64,000 bases of DNA from Streptomyces sp. Je 1-369 (GCF_026810505.1 NZ_CP101750.1:3625254-3689253), one strand, 5' to 3'. Counted from the first letter of the stretch, positions 16,269 through 25,036 are shown. Numbers and translations are program-made. Notes: a model not told the origin generated them from the letters alone.

Positions 16269-16317
16269 GGCCCCTGCGGGGCCCTCCCCCCTCTCACTTG
16301 ACCCAGGACTCACACCC

Positions 16318-18837
16318 ATGTTCCGTACCGCCCTGCGCAACGTGCTGGCGCACAAAGCACGGCTGTTGATGACCGTGCTCGCCGTCATGCTCGGCGTCGC
16401 GTTCGTCTCCGGCACCCTCGTCTTCACCGACACCTTCGGCAACGCCTACAAGAACAAGTCGGCGAAGAGCTTCGACCACGTCTCCGTCGCCATCCAGCCC
16501 GACGGCGGCTCCGACTCCGAGGACGGCGAGTCCAAGGATCCCGCACGCCTCACCGACGGCCTCCTGAAGAAGGCCGCGGCCCTGCCCGGGGCCGAGTCCG
16601 CGATCGGCTCGGTCAACGGCTTCACCGCGCTCGCCGACAAGGACGGCAAGCTGGTGGGCGGCGAGTGGGGCACCACCGGCTCCAACTTCTACCCGGGCAA
16701 GGACGGCAAGGACCCCCGGTACGCGTTCACCAAGGGCGCCGCCCCGAAGTCCGCCGCCGACATCGCCCTGGACTCCCGTACCGCCGAGCGCACCGGATTC
16801 AAGGTCGGCGACACCGTCCGCTACTCCACCGACGGCCCCGTCCGCACCGCCAAGGTCTCCGGCGTCTTCGACACCGACGACGGCAGCGTCGTCGCGGGCG
16901 GCAGCCTCGTCGTGCTCGACAACAAGACCGCGCTGAAGGCGCTGAACAAGTCCGAGTACGACGAGATCGACGTCAAGGCCGCCGCGGGCACCTCCGAGTC
17001 GGCGCTCAAGAGCTCCATCGAGAAGATCCTGCCGAAGGACACGGACGCCGTCACCGGCGGTCAGCTCTCGGACGACCAGGAGCGGATGATCGAGCAGCAG
17101 ACCAGCTCCATGAGCCAGGTCCTGCTGATCTTCGCCGGTATCGCACTGTTCGTCGGCATCTTCATCATCGCCAACACCTTCACCATGCTGGTCGCCCAGC
17201 GCACCAAGGAGCTCGCACTGATGCGCGCCGTCGGCGCCTCGCGCCGCCAGGTGACGCGCTCCGTGCTCATCGAGGCGTTCCTCGTCGGCCTGATCGCCGC
17301 CGTGGCCGGGTTCGGGCTCGGCCTCGGTGTCTCGGTCGGCCTGGAGGCCCTGATGAACTCCGGCGGCGCCTCGCTGCCCGACGGCCCGCTCGTCATCGCC
17401 CCGACGACCATCGTGGTGGCGCTCCTGATCGGCGTGGTCGTGACCATGCTGGCCGCCTGGCTGCCGGGCCGCCGCGCCGCGAAGATCCCGCCGGTCGCCG
17501 CGATGAACAGCGTCCACGCGACGCCCACCACGCGCGGTCTGGTCGTCCGCAACACCATCGGCTCGCTCATCGTGGCGTTCGGCCTGGTCCTGCTGTTCAT
17601 GGACGACAACTACGTGATGGCGGGCGGCGCGGCCGTCATCCTCGTCGGCGTCATCGTCCTCACCCCGCTGCTGTCCCGGCCGTTCATCGCCGCCTCCGCG
17701 CCGCTCCTGAAGCCGTTCGGCGTCACCGGCAAGCTGTCGCGCCTCAACTCGGTGCGCAACCCGCGCCGTACGGCGTCCACGGCCGCGGCCCTGATGATCG
17801 GCCTCACCCTCATCACCGGGATGACGGTCATCGCGACCTCCATGGGCAGCGCCATCAACAAGATGGCCGCGGGCTCCATGAAGGCCGACTACAGCGTCTC
17901 CATGGCGAACTTCGAGGAGCTGACCCCCGAGGTCCGCGAGAAGATCGACAAGCTCCCGGTCGTCGAGGCGAGCTCCCCGCTGCGCACCGCGTACGGCGAG
18001 GCGGACGGCAGCTACACGGTCATCAACGGCGTCGACCCGAAGTCGTTCGGCAAGCTGGTCGGCCTCGACTTCACCAGCGGCTCGGTGGACGACCTGAAGG
18101 CGGGCACGGCGCTCGTCGACACGGACACGGCGAAGGACAAGGGCCTCAAGGCCGGTGACACGTTCCCGCTGAAGTTCGACGAGGACGGCAAGACCGTCCG
18201 CCTGAAGGTCGCGGGTGTCTACGAGGGCAACGAGATGCTCAACGGTCTCTTCGCCCCCACCTCCGTCGTCGACCCGCACCTCTCCAAGCTCGTCGACAAG
18301 CAGGTCCTGGTGAAGATGAAGGGCGGCACCTCGGAGCGCGCCGAGAACGCCATCGTCGACGCCCTCGGCGACAACCCGGCCATCACCGTCCAGGACAAGG
18401 ACGACGTCAGCAACGCGGTCGCGGGCGGCATCAACATGGTCCTGAACATGCTGTACGGCCTCCTCGCGATGGCCATCCTCATCGCGGTGCTCGGCGTCAT
18501 CAACACGCTGGCCATGTCGGTCTTCGAACGCAAGCACGAGATCGGCATGCTGCGCGCCATCGGCCTGGACCGCGCGAAGGTCAAGCAGATGGTGCGCCTC
18601 GAGTCGGTCGTGATCTCGCTGTTCGGCGCGGTCCTCGGCATCGGCCTCGGCCTCTTCATGGGCTGGGCCGTGGGCGGCAGCATCGCCGAGAAGGTCGCCA
18701 CGTACTCGATGGAGATCCCGGCCGGCCGGATCGCGATCTTCCTGGCGATCGCCGCGGTGGTCGGCGTGATGGCGGCGGTGTGGCCGGCGCGGAGCGCGGC
18801 TCGCCTGAACCCGCTGATGGCCATCAAGAGTGAGTAG
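16318..18837 (+). CDS. ABC transporter permease (FtsX/MacB type, duplicated)
   Basis: 839 residues. An N-terminal helix ('LLMTVLAVMLGVAFVSGTLVF' region) precedes a large extracytoplasmic domain (about 45-250). Then come an FtsX core of three helices (about 265-400), a central helix pair, a second extracytoplasmic domain (about 540-690) and a second FtsX core at the C terminus. 'ALMRAVGASRRQVTRS' and 'GMLRAIGLDRAKVKQMV' are the two coupling-helix motifs that contact the ATPase. I chose the ATG at 16318 because it begins at the conserved 'MFRTALRNVLAHK'; the earlier in-frame start lies in repeat-like DNA. A partner of the 15391 ATPase. Confidence 0.92.
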   Translation: MFRTALRNVLAHKARLLMTVLAVMLGVAFVSGTLVFTDTFGNAYKNKSAKSFDHVSVAIQPDGGSDSEDGESKDPARLTDGLLKKAAALPGAESAIGSVNGFTALADKDGKLVGGEWGTTGSNFYPGKDGKDPRYAFTKGAAPKSAADIALDSRTAERTGFKVGDTVRYSTDGPVRTAKVSGVFDTDDGSVVAGGSLVVLDNKTALKALNKSEYDEIDVKAAAGTSESALKSSIEKILPKDTDAVTGGQLSDDQERMIEQQTSSMSQVLLIFAGIALFVGIFIIANTFTMLVAQRTKELALMRAVGASRRQVTRSVLIEAFLVGLIAAVAGFGLGLGVSVGLEALMNSGGASLPDGPLVIAPTTIVVALLIGVVVTMLAAWLPGRRAAKIPPVAAMNSVHATPTTRGLVVRNTIGSLIVAFGLVLLFMDDNYVMAGGAAVILVGVIVLTPLLSRPFIAASAPLLKPFGVTGKLSRLNSVRNPRRTASTAAALMIGLTLITGMTVIATSMGSAINKMAAGSMKADYSVSMANFEELTPEVREKIDKLPVVEASSPLRTAYGEADGSYTVINGVDPKSFGKLVGLDFTSGSVDDLKAGTALVDTDTAKDKGLKAGDTFPLKFDEDGKTVRLKVAGVYEGNEMLNGLFAPTSVVDPHLSKLVDKQVLVKMKGGTSERAENAIVDALGDNPAITVQDKDDVSNAVAGGINMVLNMLYGLLAMAILIAVLGVINTLAMSVFERKHEIGMLRAIGLDRAKVKQMVRLESVVISLFGAVLGIGLGLFMGWAVGGSIAEKVATYSMEIPAGRIAIFLAIAAVVGVMAAVWPARSAARLNPLMAIKSE

Positions 18838-18870
18838 CGGGGGGTAGCTGCGCGGGCTTGAGCGGTACGT

Positions 18871-18913
18871 GAGTGGGGCCCCGGACGTCGACGACGCGTC
18901 CGGGGCCCCACTC
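18871..18913. terminator. bidirectional hairpin terminator
   Basis: Perfect 17-bp arms (18871-18887 and 18897-18913, containing GTGGGGCCCCGGACG) with a 9-base loop lie between the convergent permease and methyltransferase genes. Confidence 0.85.
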
Positions 18914-18919
18914 GTATGC

Positions 18920-20215
18920 CTAACGCCAATCCCTGGCCCTCAGGGGCATCCCTGAAGCCCCGCTCTCCGGGGTCTTCACGGCCAGTACCTGGTTGACGCC
19001 GATGCGGTTGCGTTCGAAGGCGAGGGCGGACGCGGCCATGTAGAGGCGCCAGATGCGGGCCCTGCCGGGTGAGGTGAGCCGCTGGCCCTCCGGCCAGTGT
19101 GCCTCCAGGTTCGCGACCCAGCGACGCAGCGTGAGGGCGTAGTGCTCGCGGAGGGTCTCGACGTCGCGGACCTCGAACCCGGCCCGTTCGAGGAGGTCCA
19201 CCGTGGTGCCCAGGGGGGCGAGCTCGCCGTCGGGGAAGACGTAGGCGTCGATGAACTCGTCCACGGAGTACGCCGACTCGTCCGCCTGCGGCCGCCGCGC
19301 GATCTGGTGGTTCAGGAGCCGTCCGCCGGGCCGCAGGAGGGCGTGGAGGTCGCGCGCGTACTCCAAGTAGCGTTCGGCGCCGACGTGTTCGGCCATGCCG
19401 ATGGAGCTGATGGCGTCGTACGGTCCGTCGCGTACGTCGCGGTAGTCCTGGACGCGGATCTCGATCCGGTCCGTCAGGCCCTCCTCGGCGATCCGCTTCC
19501 TGGCGTAGGCGGCCTGCTCGTGGGAGAGGGTGACGCCGACGACGCTCACGCCGTGCTCGCGCGCCGCGTGGACCGCCATGGAGCCCCAGCCGCAGCCGAC
19601 GTCGAGCAGACGCATGCCTGGCTCCAGGGCGAGCTTGCGGGAGACGATCTCGAGCTTGTCGCGCTGGGCGTTCTCCAGGGTGCCGTCGGGCGACTCCCAG
19701 TAGGCGCACGAGTAGACCATCGACGGGCCGAGCACCAGCTCGTAGAAGTCGTTGCCGACGTCGTAGTGGTGGCTGATGGCGCGGCGGTCGCTGCCCTTGG
19801 TGTGGAGGTGGAGGCGGCCGGGTCTGCGCATCTCCTCCGGGGGCGGGGCGGGCGGCAGGAAGGGCGCGGAGAGGGCGACGAGGGAGCGGGCCGCGGCGCG
19901 GAAGGCCGGGTCGCGCAGGGACTGCCGCAGGCTCGCGGAGCTGTCGGCACGCTCCCAGATGAACTCCGCCATGGCGTCCAGGGCCTCGTACAGGTCCCCG
20001 TCGACGTCCAGGTCACCGGCCACCCAGGCGCGCGCGAGGCCCAGCTCCCCCGGCTTCCACACGAGGTGGCGCAGGGCGCGGCGGTTGCGTACGACGAGGG
20101 TGGGGGTGTTCGGCGGGCCTGCTTCCGACCCGTCCCAGGCGCGGATACGGACCGGTAGCGGGGCTCCCATGAGCTGCTCGGCGAGGGTCTTGAGCCGCTG
20201 TGCGGCGTCCTGCAT
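18920..20215 (-). CDS. cyclopropane-fatty-acyl-phospholipid synthase family methyltransferase
   Basis: 431 residues. A SAM-dependent enzyme that modifies unsaturated acyl chains of membrane lipids. The N-terminal about 130 residues are the lipid-handling part seen in CFA synthases. The core contains 'AISHHYDVGNDFYELVLG', 'CAYWESPDGTLENAQRDKLE' and the SAM motif 'LLDVGCGWGSMAVHAA', then 'GMAEHVGAERYLEY'. The start at 20215 is fixed by GGAGGT seven bases upstream; the frame extends to 20320 without a ribosome site. Methylation rather than ring closure is possible for this family. It is co-directional with ndh but separated from it by a terminator. Confidence 0.9.
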   Translation of the reverse strand: MQDAAQRLKTLAEQLMGAPLPVRIRAWDGSEAGPPNTPTLVVRNRRALRHLVWKPGELGLARAWVAGDLDVDGDLYEALDAMAEFIWERADSSASLRQSLRDPAFRAAARSLVALSAPFLPPAPPPEEMRRPGRLHLHTKGSDRRAISHHYDVGNDFYELVLGPSMVYSCAYWESPDGTLENAQRDKLEIVSRKLALEPGMRLLDVGCGWGSMAVHAAREHGVSVVGVTLSHEQAAYARKRIAEEGLTDRIEIRVQDYRDVRDGPYDAISSIGMAEHVGAERYLEYARDLHALLRPGGRLLNHQIARRPQADESAYSVDEFIDAYVFPDGELAPLGTTVDLLERAGFEVRDVETLREHYALTLRRWVANLEAHWPEGQRLTSPGRARIWRLYMAASALAFERNRIGVNQVLAVKTPESGASGMPLRARDWR

Positions 20216-20341
20216 GGCGCACACCTCCGTGGATGGGTCCAACACCACGTAAACACCAAAGGGGGTCGTGCGCAGTCCCGTTGCCACGTCATGGAAAGGC
20301 AAAATAGATGTGGGGGACACCTAGTTGGAGTGGGAAAAAGC

Positions 20342-20383
20342 CGAAGGGGCCACTCGCACCACGGATGGCGAGCGGCCCCTTCG
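20342..20383 (-). terminator. terminator of the NADH dehydrogenase gene
   Basis: A stem of about 15 bp (CGAAGGGGCC...GGCCCCTTCG; arms 20342-20357 and 20368-20383) with one mismatch and a 10-base loop, 18 bases past the stop. Confidence 0.8.
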
Positions 20384-20400
20384 GGATGGTTCTGCTGACC

Positions 20401-21804
20401 TCAGGAGGCCTTGGCCTTCTCCTCGGCCTTGACCGCCGGGGCGGGCTCGGCCGCGGCCGCGGGCTTCGGAGCCGGCTTGGCCGCCTCGTAGAACTCCTCG
20501 CGCGGCGTCTCCATGGCGCCGAGGGAGACGACCTCGCGCTTGAGGAACATGCCCAGCGTCCAGTCCGCGAAGACACGGATCTTGCGGTTGAACGTCGGCA
20601 TCGCCATGCCGTGGTACGCGCGGTGCATGTACCAGGCGAGACGGCCCTTGAGCTTGATCTTCATCTTGCCCATGACGATCATCGCGACGCCCTTGTGCAG
20701 GCCGAGACCGGCGACCGCACCCTTGTTGGCGTGGCTGTACTCCTTCTGCGGGAAGCCCCGCATGCCGGAGATCACGTTGTCGCCGAGGACCTTCGCCTGA
20801 CGCAGCGCGTGCTGGGCGTTCGGCGGGCACCAGGCGTTCTCGTTGCCGGCCTTGCGGCCGACCATGTCCGGGACCTGGGCGTTGTCGCCCGCGGCCCAGA
20901 TGTAGTCGGTGCCCTGGACCTGGAGAGTCGTCTGGGTGTCGACGTGGCCACGGGGGCCGAGCGGCAGACCGAAGCGGGACAGCGCCGGGTTGGGCTTGAC
21001 GCCCGCGGTCCACACGATCGTGTTCGAGTCGACCTCGAGGCCGTTGTTCAGGACGACGTGGCCGTCCACGCAGGAGTCCATGCCGGTCTTCAGGTAGACC
21101 TCGACACCGCGGCCCTCAAGGTGCTCCTTGCCGTAGGCGCCCAGCTTCGGGCCCACCTCGGGAAGGATCTTGTCGGCGACGTCGACCAGCACGAAGCGCA
21201 TGTCCTCGCGCTTCACGTTGTTGTAGTACTTGGCCGCGTCGCGGGCCATGTCCTCGACCTCACCGATGGTCTCCGCACCCGCGAAGCCACCGCCGACGAA
21301 GACGAAGGTCAGTGCCTTGCGGCGGACCTCCTCGTCGGTCGTGGAGTCAGCCTTGTCGAGCTGCTCGAGGACGTGGTTGCGCAGGCCGATGGCCTCCTCG
21401 ATGCCCTTCATGCCGATGCCCTGCTCGGCGAGGCCGGGGATCGGGAAGGTGCGGGAGACCGCGCCCATCGCGATGACGAGGTAGTCGAAGGGCAGCTCGT
21501 ACGCCTCGCCGACGAGCGGCGCGATCGTGGCTACCTTGCGGTCCTGGTCGATGGTGGTGACCCGGCCGGTGAGGACTTCCGCCCTCGGCAGTACGCGTCG
21601 CAGCGGGACGACGACGTGCCGCGGCGAGATGCTGCCTGCGGCGGCTTCGGGGAGGAAGGGCTGGTAGGTCATGTACGAACGGGGGTCGACGACCGTGACG
21701 GTCGCCTCTCCGAAGCGCATCTTCTTGAGAATGCGCCGAGCTGCGTACAGGCCTACGTACCCACCGCCTACTACGAGGATCCTGGGACGCTCCGTGGTGC
21801 TCAT
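20401..21804 (-). CDS. ndh: type II NADH dehydrogenase (NAD(P)/FAD-dependent oxidoreductase)
   Basis: 467 residues. It oxidises NADH and passes electrons to menaquinone at the inner face of the membrane without pumping protons. The FAD-binding Rossmann motif is 'VVGGGYVGLYAARRI' (about 11-25) and the NADH-binding motif is 'FVFVGGGFAGAETIGE' (about 175-190). The late FAD motif is in 'DYIWAAGDNAQVPD'. The amphipathic C-terminal region ('GRLAWYMHRAYHGMAMP') fits membrane association, and a Pro/Ala/Lys-rich tail follows. I chose ATG 21804 at 'MSTTERPRILVVGG', the normal N terminus. The frame upstream to 22038 is unsupported. Confidence 0.9.
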   Translation of the reverse strand: MSTTERPRILVVGGGYVGLYAARRILKKMRFGEATVTVVDPRSYMTYQPFLPEAAAGSISPRHVVVPLRRVLPRAEVLTGRVTTIDQDRKVATIAPLVGEAYELPFDYLVIAMGAVSRTFPIPGLAEQGIGMKGIEEAIGLRNHVLEQLDKADSTTDEEVRRKALTFVFVGGGFAGAETIGEVEDMARDAAKYYNNVKREDMRFVLVDVADKILPEVGPKLGAYGKEHLEGRGVEVYLKTGMDSCVDGHVVLNNGLEVDSNTIVWTAGVKPNPALSRFGLPLGPRGHVDTQTTLQVQGTDYIWAAGDNAQVPDMVGRKAGNENAWCPPNAQHALRQAKVLGDNVISGMRGFPQKEYSHANKGAVAGLGLHKGVAMIVMGKMKIKLKGRLAWYMHRAYHGMAMPTFNRKIRVFADWTLGMFLKREVVSLGAMETPREEFYEAAKPAPKPAAAAEPAPAVKAEEKAKAS

Positions 21805-22676
21805 GCCATCGAGTATCCACCTGCCCGTCGGGGGTCGCTCGTGCGCCCCTTCACAAGCATGCCAAGGACCTCTGCTACACTTCGCCGCCCACGTGACCCA
21901 GGTCATGGTGCCCGTGGGGAACCACAGCGTCACGCGAGTCGTTGTGCACCCCTTGTGAGCTGCACTCCGAGGCTCCGCCCCGGATGAACCAGGGCCCGGT
22001 GACACACTCCCGTCACCTGCGTGAAGCACACCGGCCACCGGCCCGAGCCTTCGAAAAGCCCCCTTTAGCCGGTCCGCGACCGACGAACCTCGCCCATCAG
22101 GGCCGTTTTCCTTGTGAAGAACTTCACGAACTTTCCCGACGGGGTGTCGCGTGGAGGCCTTCCGACCCCCCTCCCGACCGCTCAGACGCTACAGGACGCG
22201 CTCAGGCGATGGACAGCAGATGCGGCCTCGCCGGTCGCGCTGCCTTCTCTCGGCACAGTGTCCCGATCGCGTTCGAGGTCAAGATCCTGCACCCCGAGTG
22301 GAACGACACCAACGCGCAGGCCATCGACCGGGCTCCGGACGATCGTCACCTCGTGGCCGTCCGTACGAGCGTGGGACGTGCGGCGACCGAGGCGTACATG
22401 CGGACCCTGTCCGATGCCGGTATCGACCTGGTCGCCGTGTCCGGTGCGCGCCGCAGGTGCCTGTTATGTCGTTCAGGAACATGGGAAGCGCGAGGCCGCC
22501 GCCGCCACGCCCAAAGCGCAGCGCTGCCGCACGGTTCAAGGTCAGGCAGTGCAAGGCGCCATGCGCGACCACCTCGCGAGGCGACGCCCGAGCAGGTCGA
22601 GGCCGCCCGCCTGTGGTCGGACACCGAAGAGACCGCCTTCGGCTCGTCTTGCTCCAAGATGCGACTCTCCACCGCG
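21805..22676. other. upstream region of ndh plus decayed coding DNA
   Basis: Bases 21805-22110 are the ndh promoter side. From about 22265 to 22680 there are stretches of protein-like sequence on the + strand that change frame, described separately as a pseudogene. Otherwise I see no intact gene. Confidence 0.5.
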
Positions 22677-22680
22677 CTAC
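22265..22680 (+). pseudogene. frameshifted remnant of an unidentified gene
   Basis: Frame 3 reads sensibly from about 22265 to 22450 ('FEVKILHPEWNDTNAQAIDR', 'RTSVGRAATEAYMRTLSDAG'). Sense then shifts to frame 1 ('CYVVQEHGKREAAAA') and returns to frame 3 ('ATPEQVEAARLWSDTEETAF') before dissolving. There is no stop-free start-to-stop gene with good codon use across it. At least two frameshifts separate the pieces. I do not recognise the family. It is probably the wreck of an accessory gene that entered between ndh and ppx. Confidence 0.5.
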
Positions 22681-23054
22681 GGACGTTGGGTCATCGCGGA
22701 ATGAAATTGCGCCTCCACCATGCCAACGAAAACCTTCTCCCTCTTGGAGGATGCGGCGTCCGCGAAACTCCTCCACGACATTCTATTCCTGGCCCAGTAT
22801 TCCCTATTCGCACTCTCGCAAAAGAATGATTCGAGCTGCAAAGCCAATTGCTCGTCCGTCATTTCCTTGATGAGGTATACGGATTGCCACCACGAGACGA
22901 CCATGTTGGCGAACAACGCCTGCCGCGCCTCCTCTTCCGAGAGACCGGAGATACTGGTACTCCGGTGACCGGCGCAGACGCAAACTGGAAGCGCCTTGTA
23001 CGCCGCATGGTCCGCGTCGACGGCCGCAGAAGTGTGCAGTGGGCTTTCGGGCAC
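22677..23054 (-). pseudogene. DUF6082-like protein, N terminus missing
   Basis: 125 residues. The body 'FANMVVSWWQSVYLIKEMTDEQLALQLESFF' (shown in part) and 'NREYWARNRMSWRS' match the helical core of the DUF6082 proteins common in Streptomyces accessory DNA. Those usually begin with an N-terminal membrane helix and about 40 further residues. Here the first 35 residues ('MPESPLHTSAAVDADHAAYK') look unrelated, so the true N terminus has been lost or frameshifted. GC content is lower than in its neighbours. It might still be translated as a short protein. Confidence 0.55.
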
Positions 23055-23184
23055 CTGGCCTTGGTGTACAAGCCTTCAGTCCCCACTTGGGCTAGTCCAC
23101 TCCGGCCTGAGTGCCTTCGTCCACAGAAGGTGGAGTGGCAGAGCGTGTCCACGCCTCTGAGTCCGGTGAACCGAGGAGACAGTC

Positions 23185-23358
23185 ATGGGCGCCGAAGACA
23201 ATGCGAAGAACCCGGTCGAAGACCTTGCCGACAACGCCAAGAAGACGTTCGGTCAGGCCGATGACGACGAGGACCTCAAGGCCGCAGGCCAGGGCGACCA
23301 GATCAAGACGCACAGCAAGGATGGCAAGGAGAGGACCGAGAACCTGCTCGACGAGTAG
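23185..23358 (+). CDS. CsbD-like small stress protein
   Basis: 57 residues, starting ATG 9 bases after CGAGGAGA. The sequence is hydrophilic and Asp/Lys/Glu-rich with the CsbD pattern ('ADNAKKTFGQADDDEDLKAA', 'GQGDQIKTHSK', ending 'ENLLDE'). CsbD-family proteins are small, probably unfolded cytosolic proteins induced by general stress (SigB-type regulons). The exact function is unknown. It is intact, unlike the fragments on both sides, and stands alone. Confidence 0.8.
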   Translation: MGAEDNAKNPVEDLADNAKKTFGQADDDEDLKAAGQGDQIKTHSKDGKERTENLLDE

Positions 23359-23475
23359 CCACGGCCCAAGAACACGTACAAGGCCCTGCGACGCCTCAGC
23401 CTCCCCGTAGCGGCCATCACGGGACGGTAGTCAGGGATACCGGCGCCTCACCTGCCGAGCAGCGCCCACAGAACG

Positions 23476-23594
23476 GCCCCGGTACCTACAACGAGGAACC
23501 GGGACCGCTGTGCCGCACCCTGCGTGTCCTACCAGGTCACCGCACCAGCACGAGCCTGCTGGGGCATCACCGCAGGTCAGTCCCTCTATCGGCC
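23476..23594. repeat. direct repeat copy A (ppx 3'-end-like)
   Basis: About 119 bases matching copy B (24924-25036) at roughly four positions in five. Shared blocks include GCCCCGGTACCTACA, CCTGCGTGTC, CACCAGGTCACCGCAC-like sequence and ATCACCGCAGGTCAGTC. The last 19 bases resemble the final codons of ppx, which in copy B are the real ppx 3' end. The hairpin arms in this copy are degenerate. Confidence 0.75.
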
Positions 23595-23770
23595 GCGTGC
23601 GCCTTTTCGCCCTTGACGGCCCGCCTGGGCCAGGCGCCGGCCCTCGGCAGGGTCGCCGAGTAGCGTCGCCTGATCAGCCATGCCCGCCAGGACGTGCGCG
23701 CCGAGCGGGGCGTTACGCGGCTCCTCGGCGAGGCGTAGCGAGGTACGTCTGTTCTGCGGCGGCCTCACAC
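23589..23770 (-). pseudogene. fragment of a TPR-type transcriptional regulator
   Basis: The minus-strand frame reads 'SLRLAEEPRNAPLGAHVLAG' then 'MADQATLLGDPAEGRRLAQA', a helical repeat typical of the C-terminal TPR part of Streptomyces XRE-TPR regulators. It runs straight into a stop inside the direct repeat, and no start or HTH part is present upstream. I take it as a remnant trimmed at the repeat boundary. Confidence 0.5.
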
Positions 23771-23893
23771 AGTGCGCGCCACACGCTCTCGTTGGACGTC
23801 ACCGCTGACGAACGCCGCCGCGTGGGCGAGGCCACCTTCTCTGAGACGCCGATTGCGCCCCCCTCATCCCGGAGGGCTGCTCTACCGCGTCCG

Positions 23894-24457
23894 TCAGTCC
23901 ATCGGCCCCCTGTTGTATCGCAAGTGCGAGTGCGCCTTCGACATGGGGAACTCCTGCTCCACAGTCCCCATGGGGGACGACCTCTTCAGGGTGATGGTCT
24001 GCTCGGTTGGATCCAGCCCCACCACGGTGCCCATCCACGGGGCCCCATCCCAGACGAGTTCGACGTAGTCATCGACGTAGAGGCCGTTCCACGGCCACTC
24101 GTCCTCCTCGATCACCTTCATCAGATTGAGGTCCGTAAGATCGACCGTCACGGTGAGCTCGCTGTGCCACTCGACTCCCTGCTCCTGGAGCCACTCCAGG
24201 ACCAGCTTCTCAAACGGGTCGCGGCTGTGGCGGAGGTGGCTTAGGCCCGCGTCCTCGCCCGTGAGCGGTTCAGCCGTCTCCTGCTTGCAGAGCGTGATGC
24301 GTACCGTGCCCGCTTCGTAGTCGAGTTTCCGCACTCGTGCGCACCAGAAGCCGCCATGCAGCCGAAGCAGGTAGGGCTTCGTGCCGCGTTCTGGTCTCAC
24401 GCGCACGATGCTGCCCTCGCTCACCGTGCTGTTCTTCCAGTCGTCGACCGTCCCCAT
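23894..24457 (-). CDS. hypothetical protein with paired beta-barrel-like halves
   Basis: 187 residues from ATG 24457 ('MGTVDDWKN'), or 194 from 24478. No signal or membrane helix. Two halves have similar rhythm: 'SIVRVRPERGTKPYLLRLHG' and 'YVELVWDGAPWMGTVVGLDP', each followed by 'HLRHSRDPF' or 'HLRYNRGPMD'. This suggests an internal duplication of a small SH3- or Tudor-like beta domain. I know no family for it. The gene lies inside the segment bounded by the direct repeats. A ribosome site is not clear for either start. Confidence 0.6.
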   Translation of the reverse strand: MGTVDDWKNSTVSEGSIVRVRPERGTKPYLLRLHGGFWCARVRKLDYEAGTVRITLCKQETAEPLTGEDAGLSHLRHSRDPFEKLVLEWLQEQGVEWHSELTVTVDLTDLNLMKVIEEDEWPWNGLYVDDYVELVWDGAPWMGTVVGLDPTEQTITLKRSSPMGTVEQEFPMSKAHSHLRYNRGPMD

Positions 24458-24646
24458 GATGATCCTCTTCTCTCGCACACTTCCAAGATCGCTACGACTC
24501 CGAAGCTACCGAGCCCACCACTCCCAGAGACTGCTATAGCCTTCGCTTCACCCCATCGGCTTAAACGCCGCCGGAGACGGCACCGATAGGAACGCGAGGA
24601 GAGCGGGTACCTATCCTTCAGGAATGGCCGCTTCGAGGAGGAAGAT

Positions 24647-24868
24647 ATGCAGAAAAGCGATCTCTACGCCCTCGATATCTCGCACGTGACGTGGGAGAAG
24701 TCCTCATTCAGTCTCGCCAATGGTGACTGCGTCGAGGTGGCGTATCTGCCGGGGGGAGCCGTCGCTCTGCGCGACTCCAAGAACCCGCACGTTGCACCCT
24801 TGCGCTTCGCCTCCGCCGAGTGGACTGCGTTCCGTAGCGGCATCAAGGCGGATGAGCTCAAGGGCTGA
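24647..24868 (+). CDS. DUF397 protein without a neighbouring regulator
   Basis: 73 residues. It has the full DUF397 pattern: 'VTWEKSSFSLANGDCVEVAY', 'VALRDSKNPHVAPLRF' and 'WTAFRSGIKADEL'. GAGGAGGAAG lies eight bases before the ATG. Normally such genes follow a WhiJ-like HTH gene. Here none is adjacent, and the segment on the far side holds a regulator fragment, so this may be the surviving partner of a lost pair. It might act on the WhiJ-like protein at 8804 in trans. Confidence 0.82.
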   Translation: MQKSDLYALDISHVTWEKSSFSLANGDCVEVAYLPGGAVALRDSKNPHVAPLRFASAEWTAFRSGIKADELKG

Positions 24869-24888
24869 CCTCATCGGCTCGCAGGTTG

Positions 24889-24914
24889 TGCCTACCCCCG
24901 CGGAGGCAGGCACA
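24889..24914. terminator. hairpin after the solitary DUF397 gene
   Basis: GTGCCT and its complement, with a short bulge, enclose a CG-rich loop about 20 bases past the DUF397 stop. Confidence 0.55.
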
Positions 24915-24923
24915 ACGGGAGTA

Positions 24924-25036
24924 GCCCCGGTACCTACAGCGCGGTACCGGGGCCGTCGTGCTGCATCCTGCGTGTCTCACCAGGTCACCGCACAAGCGTT
25001 CTAGAGAATCACCGCAGGTCAGTCGCCCTTTCGGCC
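24924..25036. repeat. direct repeat copy B, including the ppx 3' end and a hairpin
   Basis: The second copy of the repeat at 23476. It contains a perfect 10-bp inverted repeat (CCCCGGTACC at 24925-24934 with GGTACCGGGG at 24943-24952) that could terminate both ppx and DUF397 transcripts. It runs into the last codons of ppx (stop at 25019-25021). Confidence 0.75.

Larger units (their letters stand above)
23359..23893. other. spacer with direct repeat copy A and a regulator fragment
   Basis: 535 bases without an intact gene. It holds copy A of the direct repeat (23476-23594) and, on the minus strand, a fragment of a TPR-type regulator (listed separately). The + strand open frame across it (23510-24244) is the shadow of these and of the next gene. 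Confidence 0.55.

Noticed and set aside
16294..18537. 747-codon open frame on the minus strand opposite the ABC permease
   Set aside because: Asp/Gly/His/Arg-rich sequence with no domains. It mirrors the real + strand gene and is a GC-rich shadow.
21942..22829. Single + strand gene of 295 codons between ndh and the DUF6082 fragment
   Set aside because: Only parts of it look like protein, and sense jumps to another frame in the middle. The 3' end overlaps the DUF6082 coding strand.
23510..24244. + strand open frame across the repeat and regulator fragment
   Set aside because: Pro/Arg/His-rich with no start signal. The minus strand holds the protein-like sequences here.
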